DNA of 64,000 bases from Owenia fusiformis (lineage: Eukaryota > Annelida > Polychaeta > Sabellida > Oweniidae), in the NCBI GenBank assembly GCA_903813345.2, contig CAIIXF020000001.1, positions 12,605,915 to 12,669,914 on the forward strand, given 5' to 3'. Each line of letters starts with the position of its first letter. Position 1 is the first letter of the stretch. Below the pieces are notes generated by a model that made no database searches, was not told where the DNA came from, and saw only the letters and a list, made by a program, of their open reading frames with translations. This document shows, in pieces, positions 12,001 to 23,558 of the stretch. The position numbers and the translations under genes are program-made.

Positions 12001-13064
12001 TATCTGGATGCCCCCCCCCCCTTATAGAGTAGAGTGGGAACACAAGGGCTTGAAGTAAAAACCAAGCCTGTAACATATATTCATATAATGACCACATAAT
12101 GTACAATGTAGTTTGCACAACACATAATTTATAATGTAGTTTATATGACTTTGTTACAGTTATATTGATAGCAGTGATTGGTGTACTTGTTCTAGTGATA
12201 ATTGTGCTGTTAGTCACCAATATTCTAGCTTGCAGGTAAAATATCAATCTAATTCCTCTTACAAAAGGGTATGATACAGCCATGTTCTCTTTAACATGTA
12301 TTTACATGTATATCCATATGACCAACAGTGCATAAAATTCATATAAACGTTATGTTACTAATTTTTTGCTCTTTGAGCACTTTAAAGTTGGTTTCAGTTG
12401 TAATCATTCAGTATGCCTCGAAACAGTATAATATTTCTTTAAAATATTTATGTAATTGTGATATGGTTCCAGGAAACTTAGAGGGAAAAATGCTGATAAT
12501 GGACATGAAAAAAGTGACAGAAATAATGTGGAAATACAGAATGATGAATATGAGGAAAATGTTGTCAAATCTGATTTAGATCAGGGAAACGTTTACTCTG
12601 ACATAAAAACTGGTTCCTCCCCTTTAAATCCAGTTATCAACCAATATGAGGAAGTGGCGATGAAAAAAATACCTGAAAATAACTCCACGTCTGAAGTAGG
12701 TAAACATGGCGAGTCACGACTCTGTGATTTATATGCTATTGTTAAACCAAAAAGTGAAAGAAAACAATATGACAGCGATAAGAATAGTATGAATGCAGAC
12801 ACAAAAATCATACCATCAGAGAGCGGAACTCTTCAGGATAAAAATGGATCAAAACCAAACAATGTTGATGCAACTAGTACAGGGGACTTCTCTTATGTAA
12901 CAGCAGATGTGGGATCTGGCTATCTACCAAAACTGGGAAACAATTCTATTTATGACTCTGAATGTGATGAAAATTATGATGTTTTGAAATTGCCGAAATC
13001 CTCTTCAAATAAAGTCCATGACAAACAAGTTTCTAGTGATTTATACAATCACTTGAAAAAATGA
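9065..13064 (+). CDS. Receptor C: type I membrane protein, divergent paralogue of A and B
   Basis: Exons: 9065-9125 (signal peptide MEFTYLLSFLFYMTVYIKAK), 9747-10016 (Cys module 1), 10766-11068 (module 2), 11238-11354 and 11674-11787 (Ser/Thr-rich stalk), 12160-12235 (TM), 12473-13064 (tail); 510 residues with all phases agreeing. Module 1 keeps FHLLR and NCNVINW plus CNIKHC but lacks the first Cys found in A and B. Module 2 has FVNRK, CMSSACSQGANVFIY and CQPKRC. The TM helix is AVIGVLVLVIIVLLVTNILA. The tail has 10 tyrosines: EYEEN, VYSDI, QYEEV, LYAIV, IYDSE, NYDVL and LYNHL near the end. The first exon is assigned from its signal peptide, phase-1 donor and position; a TIR element lies between it and module 1. 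Convergent with the metal-transporter gene at 13.5 kb. Confidence 0.75.
9270..9638. mobile_element. TIR element copy 1 (CTCGGTTTGGAGAAC family)
   Basis: Starts TCTCAGTTTGGAGAAC and ends with the inverted GTTCTCCAAACCGAGA. The body is two diverged half-units that share a block around TCCTCTTTTGAATAT.CATA. It is a second copy of the element at 56119-56506. No coding capacity; MITE-like. It sits in intron 1 of receptor C. Confidence 0.7.
10555..10680. repeat. Dispersed repeat, CATTAACATGCAAAATGTCA family
   Basis: This block in receptor C intron 2 recurs near 40704-40790 and 59693-59832, with a fragment in inverse orientation near 45525. Copies share ATGCAAAATGTCACCAC and a CCATTTGTTACAGA segment. 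The longest copy begins with GTCACCAC and ends with GTGGTGACAT, suggesting subterminal inverted repeats. Confidence 0.55.
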
Positions 13065-13484
13065 CTGATCAAATACTATTCTTTTTATGAACAACTTCAA
13101 AATATTAAAAACACATTAATGAGATTTTCAAGTGTATATTAATGGGATTTTCAAGTGTATATCAAATCAAAACAAATCCTGGTTGTCAAAAAATCAAAGT
13201 ACTATGTCATATATGAAAACCATAGATGTCATTGTGATATAAAAATTTGTGTGACGCCATCTATCTAAAATTGAAACAATATTTGTACTTATATACAACT
13301 GTACCATAATAAATATGTACACACAATATATACACATCTAAGGACCTAGTTAATAAATCGATGACTTGTATATAATACAACATGATGACAATATTGCACA
13401 TTAAAAATGCGCAATAAAAATGAAAATTGTGATGTAAATATAAACCTTATTGATTGGCTCACCAATGAAAAAAAAAAAACTTAC
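13065..13484. other. 3' region of receptor C, convergent with the transporter gene
   Basis: Non-coding and AT-rich. It includes two near-copies of GAGATTTTCAAGTGTATAT just after the stop and candidate AATAAA sites (13308 and further on). The left end of the last visible exon of the minus-strand transporter borders it. Confidence 0.5.
13308..13313 (+). terminator. Candidate poly(A) signal of receptor C
   Basis: AATAAA about 245 bases after the gene C stop. Other AATAAA matches lie further downstream near 13353 and 13418, so the site used is uncertain. Confidence 0.3.
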
Positions 13485-16400
13485 TAGATTGGCAAAAAAT
13501 GTTATTTTTGCTAATAGTGCTGCCTTTGACCTCAACCTCTGTTGTTCATCTGTGTTCTCCATTGCATCATCTATCTCCAGCTGAGTCTCTTCAAATGCCT
13601 CAATCAGTTCATCTTGAGCCTTGTAATAGTCCCTATATCAAAACACAACAGAGAGTATTTAAGGATCTACACTGAACTACTCATACTGCTGATTCCCCTC
13701 ATATAGCCCCAAGCATGGATAAGTATGGGCCGGTTATATGTATTTGGGAACAAACTTCCAGTGGTATGAGATCTGTAAGAAGCATATTTCAATCTACACA
13801 AAGGAAGTTAGAAATTCAAAAAATTCTTAATCGCTGCCGTCAGATTTTAACTTTTTGTGCATTTAGACTACATGCAGTACATCAATCCTAACAATGTGAC
13901 TTATACAATTTTGAGTCCAAAATGTATCTTTAATGATGAAAGGAAAAAAGAAAAATGATGGTACTTGACACTCTTGGGCAGCTTTCTGTCATCCTTTTGC
14001 TTGCCTCTTTTCTTTGAAGTAAACAGACTTAATGACAGCTTCCAACTGTGATCTGAAAGCACAAATTCAACAACATGGAACCTTATTCTGTTAACTCCAT
14101 TCTCAAGATGGGGATCTGAGATGGAAATAGTCCTGCAATATATTTCATTAAAATATTATTGCTCTGGAATACTATACTAGTATTCTTGGTCTATTTGGTC
14201 CATTATAAATATATATCACATCTCTCTTTATATCTCACTATCAAAAGTAGTCCAATTACCAAGTGACTTGTGTTAAATGGACCTCTGTAAGTAGAACGTC
14301 TCCTGAGTAAAATACTTAAGAGATACAAAAGATGTTCCACTTACACAGGTTTAATTACTCAGATGCGAGTAGGTAGTTACCAGTTTCGCCACCAGGTGGC
14401 TGATTCGGGGGAATTAACATGGCAGGGTATTACAAAATTCCCTTAAACTTGAATATGCATCAGTTTTAATGGTTCACTTTTCATATTACCTTTATGTATC
14501 TGATAGTTATACAAATTAAAATATGCCCAGTAAAAGAAAATATTATCTGCCCAATACAAGAAAAGATATTTCACTTTTTGTGGTTTTACAACATGGGCTC
14601 TATGGGGAATCTCCCCGACCTAGAAGTCACATTTTCAAAGAAAAATAAATTTTCAAAGTTGATAAACTCTTTTCAAAACCACATCTCTAAATGTAATCTT
14701 ACATTTAGATTCCAAATATGACATCGGATTGACTGAATTGTGAATTTTTAATGACGTAAATCAAGAATATTTCTACTCGCATCTGGGATATTGTATTTTC
14801 AAATGGACCATTCCCAATTTTCAATTCACTGACACAGTTTGTCATGTCAAATTCAGTTTTTTATCCTTGTTTGCACTTTAATAGAGTTCAGAATTGTTGA
14901 CAATATTGATGTTGAAAACACACCGAACAAAGCGTTTGCAAATGCAAATAACATCTACCAGATTAACCTATAAATTTTCATAAATTAACCAATCATTTCA
15001 ATGTTGTAACAACCTGTTAGTCGACGATCAATGATCAGTGATCACATGACTTTTTATGCCACTGTTAGGATCGATTTAGACTAAACGCTTAGTTGGCGAA
15101 CAGATCGAAGGTCATTGTTACTTGCTGCTAAATAGGCAAATTAATTCGTTATTTGGGTCAGCAATTTCATTTGACCCGAGAGATGGCAGCTACCGGGATG
15201 CACCACAGGCACTTTTCATATTTAAAATAATTGTAAGTTAATCAACATGTGACTTGAGATATACAATCAAAACACATTTCCAAAAATCGTCAACATTCTA
15301 GACTATCATTGGAACATTTCGTTATCAGAACATTTTGGGGTTACCTCTCTTTGGATTTTGGACTATTTGATCAATACACCAACATACATTTAGGCGCACC
15401 ACAGATTAGACATTCACCATATTATTGTAACTCATTTTGAATTTAAAATAGATTTTTATGAAACAAAGTTGATTCCATGCATAAGTCTGTCTTCACATTC
15501 TGTTATCTTCTGGATCTTCATACAGCTTACCTTCAATTTCATGCTCACTTTTTGTCAAAAATGGGTCACTTTCAACTTTTCCGTCACATTTTGTAACAAG
15601 AGTTTCTAATGCATCCATCATTATGACTTGGTCTCAGTAGCTTATATCATTCGAACAGAAATTCTCATACCTTATATTGGTTTTATTCAATACATTGCTT
15701 AAGATATAAATGATCGCTATGATGTTTATAAAGTCCACATCTGAAATATCTCTGTGTCTATTACCTTTGCACACACTTTGATTAAGCACATGTAATATTG
15801 TTCTACATATAATTGGTGACTAATAAACAAACTCTGCAATATCAATTCTCTAAAACACATTATGAAAGTATTATATCTTGTTTTTTACTCAAATGATGAA
15901 AGAGAGACATCTTTTTTCATAGCAATTTTATGTATCATTTTTATATTGATTTAATCACAATTTGATCTTTGGATACACAAACATGTATACAAAGTCAGTA
16001 AACAAAGTATACATGTAAACAAAGTATACATGTAAACAAAGTAACTGCACTCTTTGCATAAGGAAAATAAGTTTCCCCTGTTAATTTCCTGAGATTCAAA
16101 ATTACGTATTTGGATAATGTCTAAGCAAATGGCTATATCTACATACCATCTATGAAACTAGTACTAGAAGGTGCCACCTCCTGTAAATGAATGTGCCTCT
16201 TAACATGACTGTCCAGGGTCAACTGGGAGATTGTGTGCCCATTGGGTTTACCATCTTCATTGGTCACAGTTATCTTGGGCTAAAAAATAAAATATATCTG
16301 ATATTAGACAAAACGGATGGGTGATGTTTAGGAGAAAGGTGAGGGGGGTGGTCTTTGATAATTTAAATTTAAGGTATTGCCTTTAAGATTTTGTAGGAAC

Positions 16401-19400
16401 AACCCAACAATTGGCTCTGCCAAGACAATGGTACCTATTTCACAGAAAGGTCAAATTATCACAAAGCATTTAGACAAAAAGCTTCAAAATGAAGGATTTT
16501 TTGCCAGTGTAACACCTCAAAAATCATTTGTTACAAAGTTTTTTTCATTTTTTGGAACTCAAATCCAATTACAATGCCAGCACATAGAAAGTTCCATTAT
16601 TAAGCAGCCATATTCTACGAAACCATTGCTTCATGGGTGTCATTCATACTGAATTGAACTCTGGATTTCAGGGAACACATCATTACTGGAAGGAGAGATC
16701 TCTATTTCCAATAATGCTGTCTGTTCATTAAATTAATACATATGACATCCAAAGTTAGACTTTGCCTATAAAAACAATAGACGATTTTTGGTATCAATTT
16801 AACAATGTGTACTTAAGTGTCTTAAGTCTCAAGGGGTATTTCAAAACAATTTACAACATGTAACATAGTCTCAAAAGGTATTTCAAAACAAGATATTTCA
16901 CATGTAATATAATGTTCAGAGATGCAATAGCATATGTTTCATTACAGGTCATTCACATAGCAGATCTGTCAAAATTAAAAACAATAACAGGCATATATCA
17001 TAAGAGAAAAAAAACTGGGTCACACTGACATGAACTTGCAGTATTGTTATTTTCAGACAAAAAATTCAGTAGCATTTTGTAGCCATGTGTTATCATAAGT
17101 CAATGTTGATATGTCTATAATTGTTGTAATAAGATGAGTTTGATTAAAGTTTAAGAGAAGTAATTTTTTAGAATTTCTAGGATGAAAGGCCCAGGATTTT
17201 TTTGGGCAAAAAATATAGGGCCTTAACTGGTAGACCTTTTGGGTATTACATGGTCTTTTTGGGCCTTATTTTTTAATTTTAGGCCAAATCATAAATAAGT
17301 GCCTTAAATTTTCTGACATTTTTTCTGAATTGAAATGTCATATGTTAGCTTCTGGATCCAACAGAGGTTTTATATCTTATGAACAGGCTGATGTAAGAAT
17401 GGTATGAAAGTAAATATTTACAGTTTCGTGGAAATGATCCAAGCTATTCAGACTTGTATAGGCATAGCCATATTATAAAGAAGAATACATTCACCAAAAT
17501 AAAAAAAATCTACATGGGTAATGGAACACCACTGCCTCTCACTCTACATAGGAGGAGGTATACATAACCCATACCAATAAACCATACCTTACCACACCAT
17601 ACCATACCAGACAAAAATTAAAAGCCACTTCAGAAATATAGAGATTGTAAAAAGTTTTAAGATTACAAAAATGAACAAAAAAGTAATAATCAGAGCATTC
17701 AAGCTTCATTAAAACTATTCCCTCCTCAAAACAACATCATTCACATTCCAACACCATACCAAAGATGCCTAGTCTTTCATTTCAGACACAAAAAGACACA
17801 CATTCAATTCTTCCAACTACTATTTCAAAAAAAAGTTTGGTGTGTAAGAAAAACATAAGAAAATAATGGTCTCCTCATTGGTTTAGACTGCGACCTATGT
17901 GAATATATTGTATTAAACATACAACAGGAAGACCATTATATCTGTATGGGACCAATCTTTGTTGATGGGTGGGGGGGGGGTTATAGTGCCAATATCCCTC
18001 AGGAGAGTGTCTACCTCCATTTAAGGACCAATACCTTGCTACAAACAGTACTATTCTTTACCAGAATACCAATACCAGAAACTGTATTTCATCTAAGGCT
18101 TACCACAAGTGTCAGGGGCAAATCCTTTTTGGGAATCTGAAAGATAATGTGTTAAGTATTTCCACCAATGCTGCTATGTAATCAATCAGCTGTGTAAAGA
18201 AGTGAAATACCCTCAGACCAAGGACGATTATGGTGGTCATCACATACTGTTAAATAAACCAGTGTATTCCTTCAATCATAACTTGATGGTTCAAGATGGG
18301 TCATCATGGGCTTTGAAGCGACTATTGCCTCTAAAAATCCTTTGTAGACTGTTGCCATGTTGCATTGTGGCAATTCTGTGAACTCTTTTTATTGGAAAAA
18401 TATGCCTAGTCAAGTTACACATCTTATTACAAATTTAACTGTACTGTTTGATCAGAGGATATTAAAAATAAAATGAAACGGTTGAATGCTGTTCAAACAA
18501 CCATTTGCAGTTTTTAATATTGGATTAACACATCCAGATGAAGATGAATCTAATAATACACATCTTAATTCACATCCAAAGTGCATCTATCAAAGACATT
18601 TTTGAGATAAATCTTAACGTAAAATATCTGTATTAAGATTTATTTTAAAAATGTTTATGATAAACAAACTTTGAAATTGAGTACTACCAGAGAGACAAAC
18701 ATATATTCTCATAAACAAGACATAGCTTCTCAAATGTTAAGGGTGACTTACACATATTCTTAAATCAGTACATCTTAATTTAGAGGCCATTTTAGATGGC
18801 TCAACCCCAAAAGATGATAAATACTAGAGATCTGCTCAAAATTAACGCAAATTGCCCCATTTAGGCAATTTGAGATTTTCCAGACATAAATCTGAAAGAC
18901 AGTAAAATATTTGGGATCTACTCTTATTACAATATATGATATATACTTCTAATAGATTTAAAAATCCTAATTTCAAGACCCTATAACCAAGCCCCTGGAA
19001 TTGCATTGAAAAGCATTCAGTAAAAATAAATAGATATGTTTTAAATACATATGTATATAAAATGTATGATTTCAATGAGAAACAATCATTTTTGGTTGTA
19101 GCTTTATACCATGATACATCTTTCTACCAATATGGAGGCTATTGGTAAATCAGTAGTTATAGCAAGACAGATGTATGGAGGGCTTCAGCACATGTTCTAA
19201 AATTGAGAACATATTTACTTTTAATTTAAGATTTAACTTGGGTCAATGTACAATGATTGTAACCTTTATATCAGAGACTCCTTGATAATGTATCAAATGC
19301 TATCAGGTCTAATTTTAACAGGAGCAAGATTATATTAGCATTACATTTTAATTTGCAATCAAATTAAAACCAATCAATGAGAAACTATTTTGAATTTCAG

Positions 19401-22086
19401 TACAAATTATCACTTAAACTTTTTAATACACATAAGTGCTTGTTTACTATCTAACTGGTCTTGCAAAAATGAGAGCATATCTCTCTCATTAAGTTAAAAA
19501 AATATGTGTTTTGCGAGGATTAATAAATAGTACCATGGGTACTGGGCTCATTTTTTTTCAAAAATGGATCACTTTCAACTTTTCCGTCACATTTTGCTTC
19601 AAGTGTTTCTAATGCATCCATCAAGCTTATGACTTGGCTTTAGCAGATTATATCATATGAACAGAAATTCCCATACCCTATATTAGTTTTATTCAATATA
19701 TAGCTTAAGATATTAATGATTGCTATGATGTCTGAAATACCTCTGTGATTTCAGTCTAATTGATGATTTGCGATCACCGAATGGATTCTGTCTTTTAGTG
19801 ACGTCACAATTAGGTCACACAGCTTTAGATGCTTGATTTTGAGAGATTATCTTCTATATTTCGTGCTTTATTGATTTATTTTTCACGAAAGCGTTCTATT
19901 TGACTAGATCAACATTCATGCTAAGCACATACCAAGTCTAAGGTCTTACTGACATGATTTAGATAGCGGTTTAGCGCCCCCCGATTTTGACAAAAACGGG
20001 GGGCGCTTATAGGCATCGATGTTTAGTATGAATTTCACCCAAACTTCGCATATATATAGACATACTCATGATCTAGTCAAATAGGCATACCTGGTAAATA
20101 TCCGACCCATGGTTTTTATATAAGAAACGACAATATTTTTAGCTCAAAACTGCCACGTGTCCGCCATTTCGTGATTCCATCATGTCTAATATCATTTCTA
20201 TATGACGTCATACCAATAAGACGAAATACGTGACAACAGTATCCATAAACAAAATTCCTGAATTCTGATCGCAAAAGGTCAATTGACAGCCATATTGACT
20301 TCAAAAACTCATTGGTATTTCATATGAGAACACTGTTATTCGAAGCAATAATCCCTGAGTTATAGAAAAAGTGAATTTTCCGCTACCAAAAAATGGTGGC
20401 CATTTTGAACAGATAGTCATAGGGAGCTTTCATGTATTCACAATTAACAAAAGTAATCTAAAACTAGCATTGTATCAACAGAGGTTTTAAAACATGCCAC
20501 TATTGTTAACAGACTGACAGACAAGTGAGTGATTGCAATAGCTCATTATGTGATGTGAGCTAAAACAAATTCATGAATCATTAAAAAAATATGAAAAAAT
20601 TAATATCAATCATCTGCATATGATGTCAGCCATACAAATATCAAACAATTATAAATATCAACATACAATTAGATAAGATGACATCCAGATGTCTGTAGAG
20701 CAATTATCAAATACACATTCTTTTGATAAAGTACTTCAATTTAATGTAAATATGTTTACATAGAATTATCAAAACATTAAAGCAAAACATAAGATCCTGA
20801 AAGAATTAGAGCGAATAATGAATATTTTTTACAAAACAACTAAATATATAGATATATAGACACAGAATATTTTTTCTTAAAACGTTAGACCTCAAGATCT
20901 CATGACTGACCTCTAAATAACCAGACATTTTTTGTAAGTAGTTGATAAGTTATCAAATGAATACACAAAATTGACTTTATACGTGTTAATAGGATGCAAT
21001 TACAAAAAATATTTTACCTGCAAAAAGTACTCAGACACACTGAATAAGCATCATGATAATCCATGACATCTCATTTCTTCTCAGCCCTGAGATGCCATGA
21101 TATAATGAGCTTGATTTGGCGATCTAGGAGAGCCCAAAATTGAGGATTTTTGAGATCTTTCATCCCAGCTCATATTTCATTTAATTGGGGTCATTAAACG
21201 TGTGTACCTGTGCTTGTGCTAATATATGCTGTTAAATACAATGCCTATTATGTTATGTATTGACATTAAGGTAGATGATTACATGATAACAGTCACACTT
21301 ATAACTCTTCCCATCTGATGTGCTCAGATCACAGAATATGCCTCATAATATCAGAGCATGTTTCAGGTGAAACAGAAAGATGCTATGAGTATCAGAATGC
21401 TGAATAAGACACACATAAAGATGTCAAAAATGAATAACCCCATTTTACTCAACTTATCCCTTTTAAAGTCCATTCAATTATTTTTTATGTGAAACACACA
21501 AAGTATGCTTAAGGATTCATACCTTTTTGTTGAGATGGTCCATACTTTTTGTCTTAGTTTGATTATTCGTATACACAGCTTCGCTTGAGTCAAAATCTTG
21601 TAAATGTGGATGAGATAAACTTTTAGTCTGAAAAAATGTCAAAAATCAATATAAACACAGAGTTCGGTTCTTCCTATTTTAAGATACATTATTTCAACAT
21701 ATGGTTGAAGACATCATGGATGAATCTTTGTATAATTTCAAAATTTTAAACTGTCAATTTTTTACAAAGGAAACGAAAATAAATACACTATATGATTTAC
21801 TCACTTTGTGCATATTATAGAGTGTTGGAGAACTGTGTGAGGTGATCTGTCCGTTACATATTGCCTTCTTATCAGGCACATCAGTGTCATCATCACCTAA
21901 TAGGTGATCCCTATCAGAGTCTTCTGGTATATCAAGGACATTAATAGGCGGTGGTATCCTATCTACATTGATGTCATGTTGAGGTTCTTTAGGCCCTATA
22001 GGGAGAAGCGTGTCTCTTTCACCATGTTCGATTTCATTTCCTTCAGAGACTGGCACATCTGGGATTCCCCCTTTATCTTCAGACAT
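13485..22086 (-). CDS. Cation diffusion facilitator (MTP-like metal transporter), N-terminal part only
   Basis: Six exons in order: 22086-21805 (ATG, MSEDKGGIPDVP), 21627-21523, 18136-18104, 16279-16147, 14052-13965, 13632-13485. Splice sites are consensus and phases agree; 263 codons are visible. The last two exons give KQKDDRKLPKSVK followed by DYYKAQDELIEAFEE, the Y-Y-K-x-Q-x-E-x-[LI]-x-x-F signature that precedes the first TM helix in plant and fungal MTP-type CDF proteins, and then ALLAKITFFANL. Such transporters export Mn, Zn or Fe from the cytosol by proton exchange. The first four exons encode an acidic, low-complexity cytosolic tail (ERDTLLPIG resembles a dileucine sorting signal). 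The six-helix domain should follow downstream but no such exon is found at 1-13.4 kb; it is either beyond the window or lost. Family assignment rests on a short motif. Confidence 0.6.
15531..15621 (-). CDS. Candidate alternative first exon of the MTP-like gene
   Basis: ATG-ATG start, then DALETLVTKCDGKVESDP and an acidic end KSEHEIE, closing on a GAAG|GTAAGC donor in phase 1. The transporter exon at 14052 needs a phase-1 partner, so this exon can join it directly and replace the four upstream exons. That would give a shorter N terminus from an internal promoter. Splicing is inferred, not shown. A diverged copy lies at 19520-19621. Confidence 0.5.
19520..19621 (-). pseudogene. Decayed duplicate of the alternative first exon
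   Basis: Encodes MDALETLEAKCDGKVESDP like the exon at 15531-15621, but the region after PFLKK has diverged, the splice donor is gone, and the frame runs to a TAA. Similarity extends roughly 110 bases upstream of the ATG (TTATGACTTGG..., TTTTATTCAATA), so a segment with its 5' flank was duplicated inside the gene. Confidence 0.6.
19799..19806. promoter_or_regulatory. CRE-like palindrome TGACGTCA
   Basis: Perfect CREB/ATF-type octamer about 180 bases upstream of the decayed alternative exon. One of four in 2.7 kb of the transporter locus. Confidence 0.3.
19973..20007. repeat. GC-rich hairpin
   Basis: AGCGCCCCCCG and CGGGGGGCGCT form an 11-bp perfect stem with a 13-base loop that itself has T4/A5 runs. 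It is strikingly GC-rich in an AT-rich intron. Possibly the tip of a small foldback element; no function assigned. Confidence 0.6.
20203..20210. promoter_or_regulatory. CRE-like palindrome TGACGTCA
   Basis: Second perfect octamer, inside the transporter's second intron, near an NNCCACGTG E-box-like CCACGTG at about 20153. Confidence 0.25.
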
Positions 22087-22328
22087 ATTGGGAGAGTAAG
22101 AAGTGTAATGCGTTCTTATTCTCTATTTGTAGTATTCTTACAATCAACTGTATATGACTCCATGTAAAGAAAATAAGACCTAAAACAAAGATGTTAAGAT
22201 ACTGTAGCAATGACAGACAACCTTAGTACAATTTCCTCAGTTAGTAATACATGACTGTATTCACGCCTTCTATAAACATTTCATCTGGGGTATATTCGCA
22301 ATGAATACCCCTGGTAATACGTGTAATG

Positions 22329-22336
22329 TGACGTCA
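22329..22336. promoter_or_regulatory. CRE-like palindrome TGACGTCA upstream of MTP-like gene
   Basis: Perfect CREB/ATF octamer 243 bases upstream of the main ATG, next to ATGGCGGACC. Position suits a proximal promoter element. Confidence 0.4.
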
Positions 22337-22484
22337 TAACGACGGGTAGTAGTAATGGCGGACCATAATGAATATTCAAAACATTTGTGAGTTTTCATGT
22401 TCAAATCGTAATAAAGACCTCAGAGCAGGGGTAATATCGTCAAATAATCGAAAACGTTTGTACCTAGCCCTAAGGGGTTGTATT

Positions 22485-22492
22485 TGACGTCA
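22485..22492. promoter_or_regulatory. CRE-like palindrome TGACGTCA upstream of MTP-like gene
   Basis: A second perfect octamer about 400 bases upstream of the ATG. Confidence 0.35.
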
Positions 22493-23558
22493 TTCGTGTG
22501 CAATATGAATATATTTTTCTATATATTATTGCACAATATTATTTAGATTTCTTATATTTCAGGTTTAACTGCTTGCCCTTGAGCAGGAAGCAGTGTAACA
22601 GACTGTAGTCATTATTTATGTTCACCACTTTACATCAATTATTTTGTATCTATCAGCACTGTAGTCCTGGTCTTGAGCAATAAACCTAGAAACACAATCT
22701 CTCCACATTGTATTGTTTTTCTTGTAAAGCTTGGAAACAATTGCACCTGCAGCCCAACTTGTGCAAGTACAATTGAGTGAATTGACTGTGGTGGATTGAA
22801 TTTTTTTTTCCTTTTTTACTCTTGACTTGAGTTTTGTCTTCTCATTACCGATTTTGAACTCCACTTTGGAATCAGTAAATTACCAGAATAACGTCATATG
22901 TCGGACAAGAAATTGTAGATTTACGTGAAAAGACACTAGAGCTGTGTAATTATGCACTTATGAGTTATCACAAGCCATAGGATATCAGAAAAAACTGTCA
23001 AAACTTTACTCACCTGAAATTATCCAAAGTGAAAATTGAAACTAGGTCAATGTAGCCTCGTTTTCAGTTACACTGAACGAAAAAGGTTTTGAAAGATTTA
23101 ATGTGTCACACTTTCCAGCACCGGGATGCAGCATACCTTTAAGGTTCACCGTTATTAAGACAATGGATAGTGTTCTATGAAAGTGATATTCCATTATAGA
23201 TGATCAAAATATAATTGATATATGAAGGTCACAGGTATTTCAAATATAGATTGGCCTACCACCCACCCCACAAGGATGAAATTGAATTACCTTTTTTGAA
23301 CCACAGTCAGCTCTATCTATTATAAATTTAATATAATAGACTATAGTCTATTCTAATAACTGAATTATGAATGGTAGTGCTCACCTCGCCATTTTCCTTT
23401 TATTAGGCTTCAGGAGGTCAAACATAATTCAATAATGCCATACTACAACTATATTACTAGTATAGTATGCCACTTGTAAATTGTTTTTGTTTTTTAAAAT
23501 CATCTTTTAGTTACCATGAGTTACCACTAGGTATATCAAATTGTAATAGGTGATCACT

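Larger units (their letters stand above)
22087..23529. other. 5' flank of the MTP-like gene
   Basis: Probable promoter region: two perfect TGACGTCA sites (22329, 22485) upstream of the ATG at 22086, and a locally higher CpG content around 22300-22500 than its surroundings. A minus-strand open frame near 22622-22864 has Lys-rich low-complexity ends and no homology I recognise. No other gene is supported. Confidence 0.4.

Noticed and set aside
3244-13064. Classical ITAM or ITIM motifs in the receptor tails
   Set aside because: Spacing between Y-x-x-L/V sites exceeds the ITAM range (14 or more residues), and only one site (SQYENL in A) strictly fits the ITIM pattern. I call them SH2-ligand-like tyrosines only.
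22622-22864. Minus-strand open frame (MEFKIGNEKTKLKSRVKKEK...)
   Set aside because: Lys-rich low complexity, no splice support and no family recognised; could be chance.
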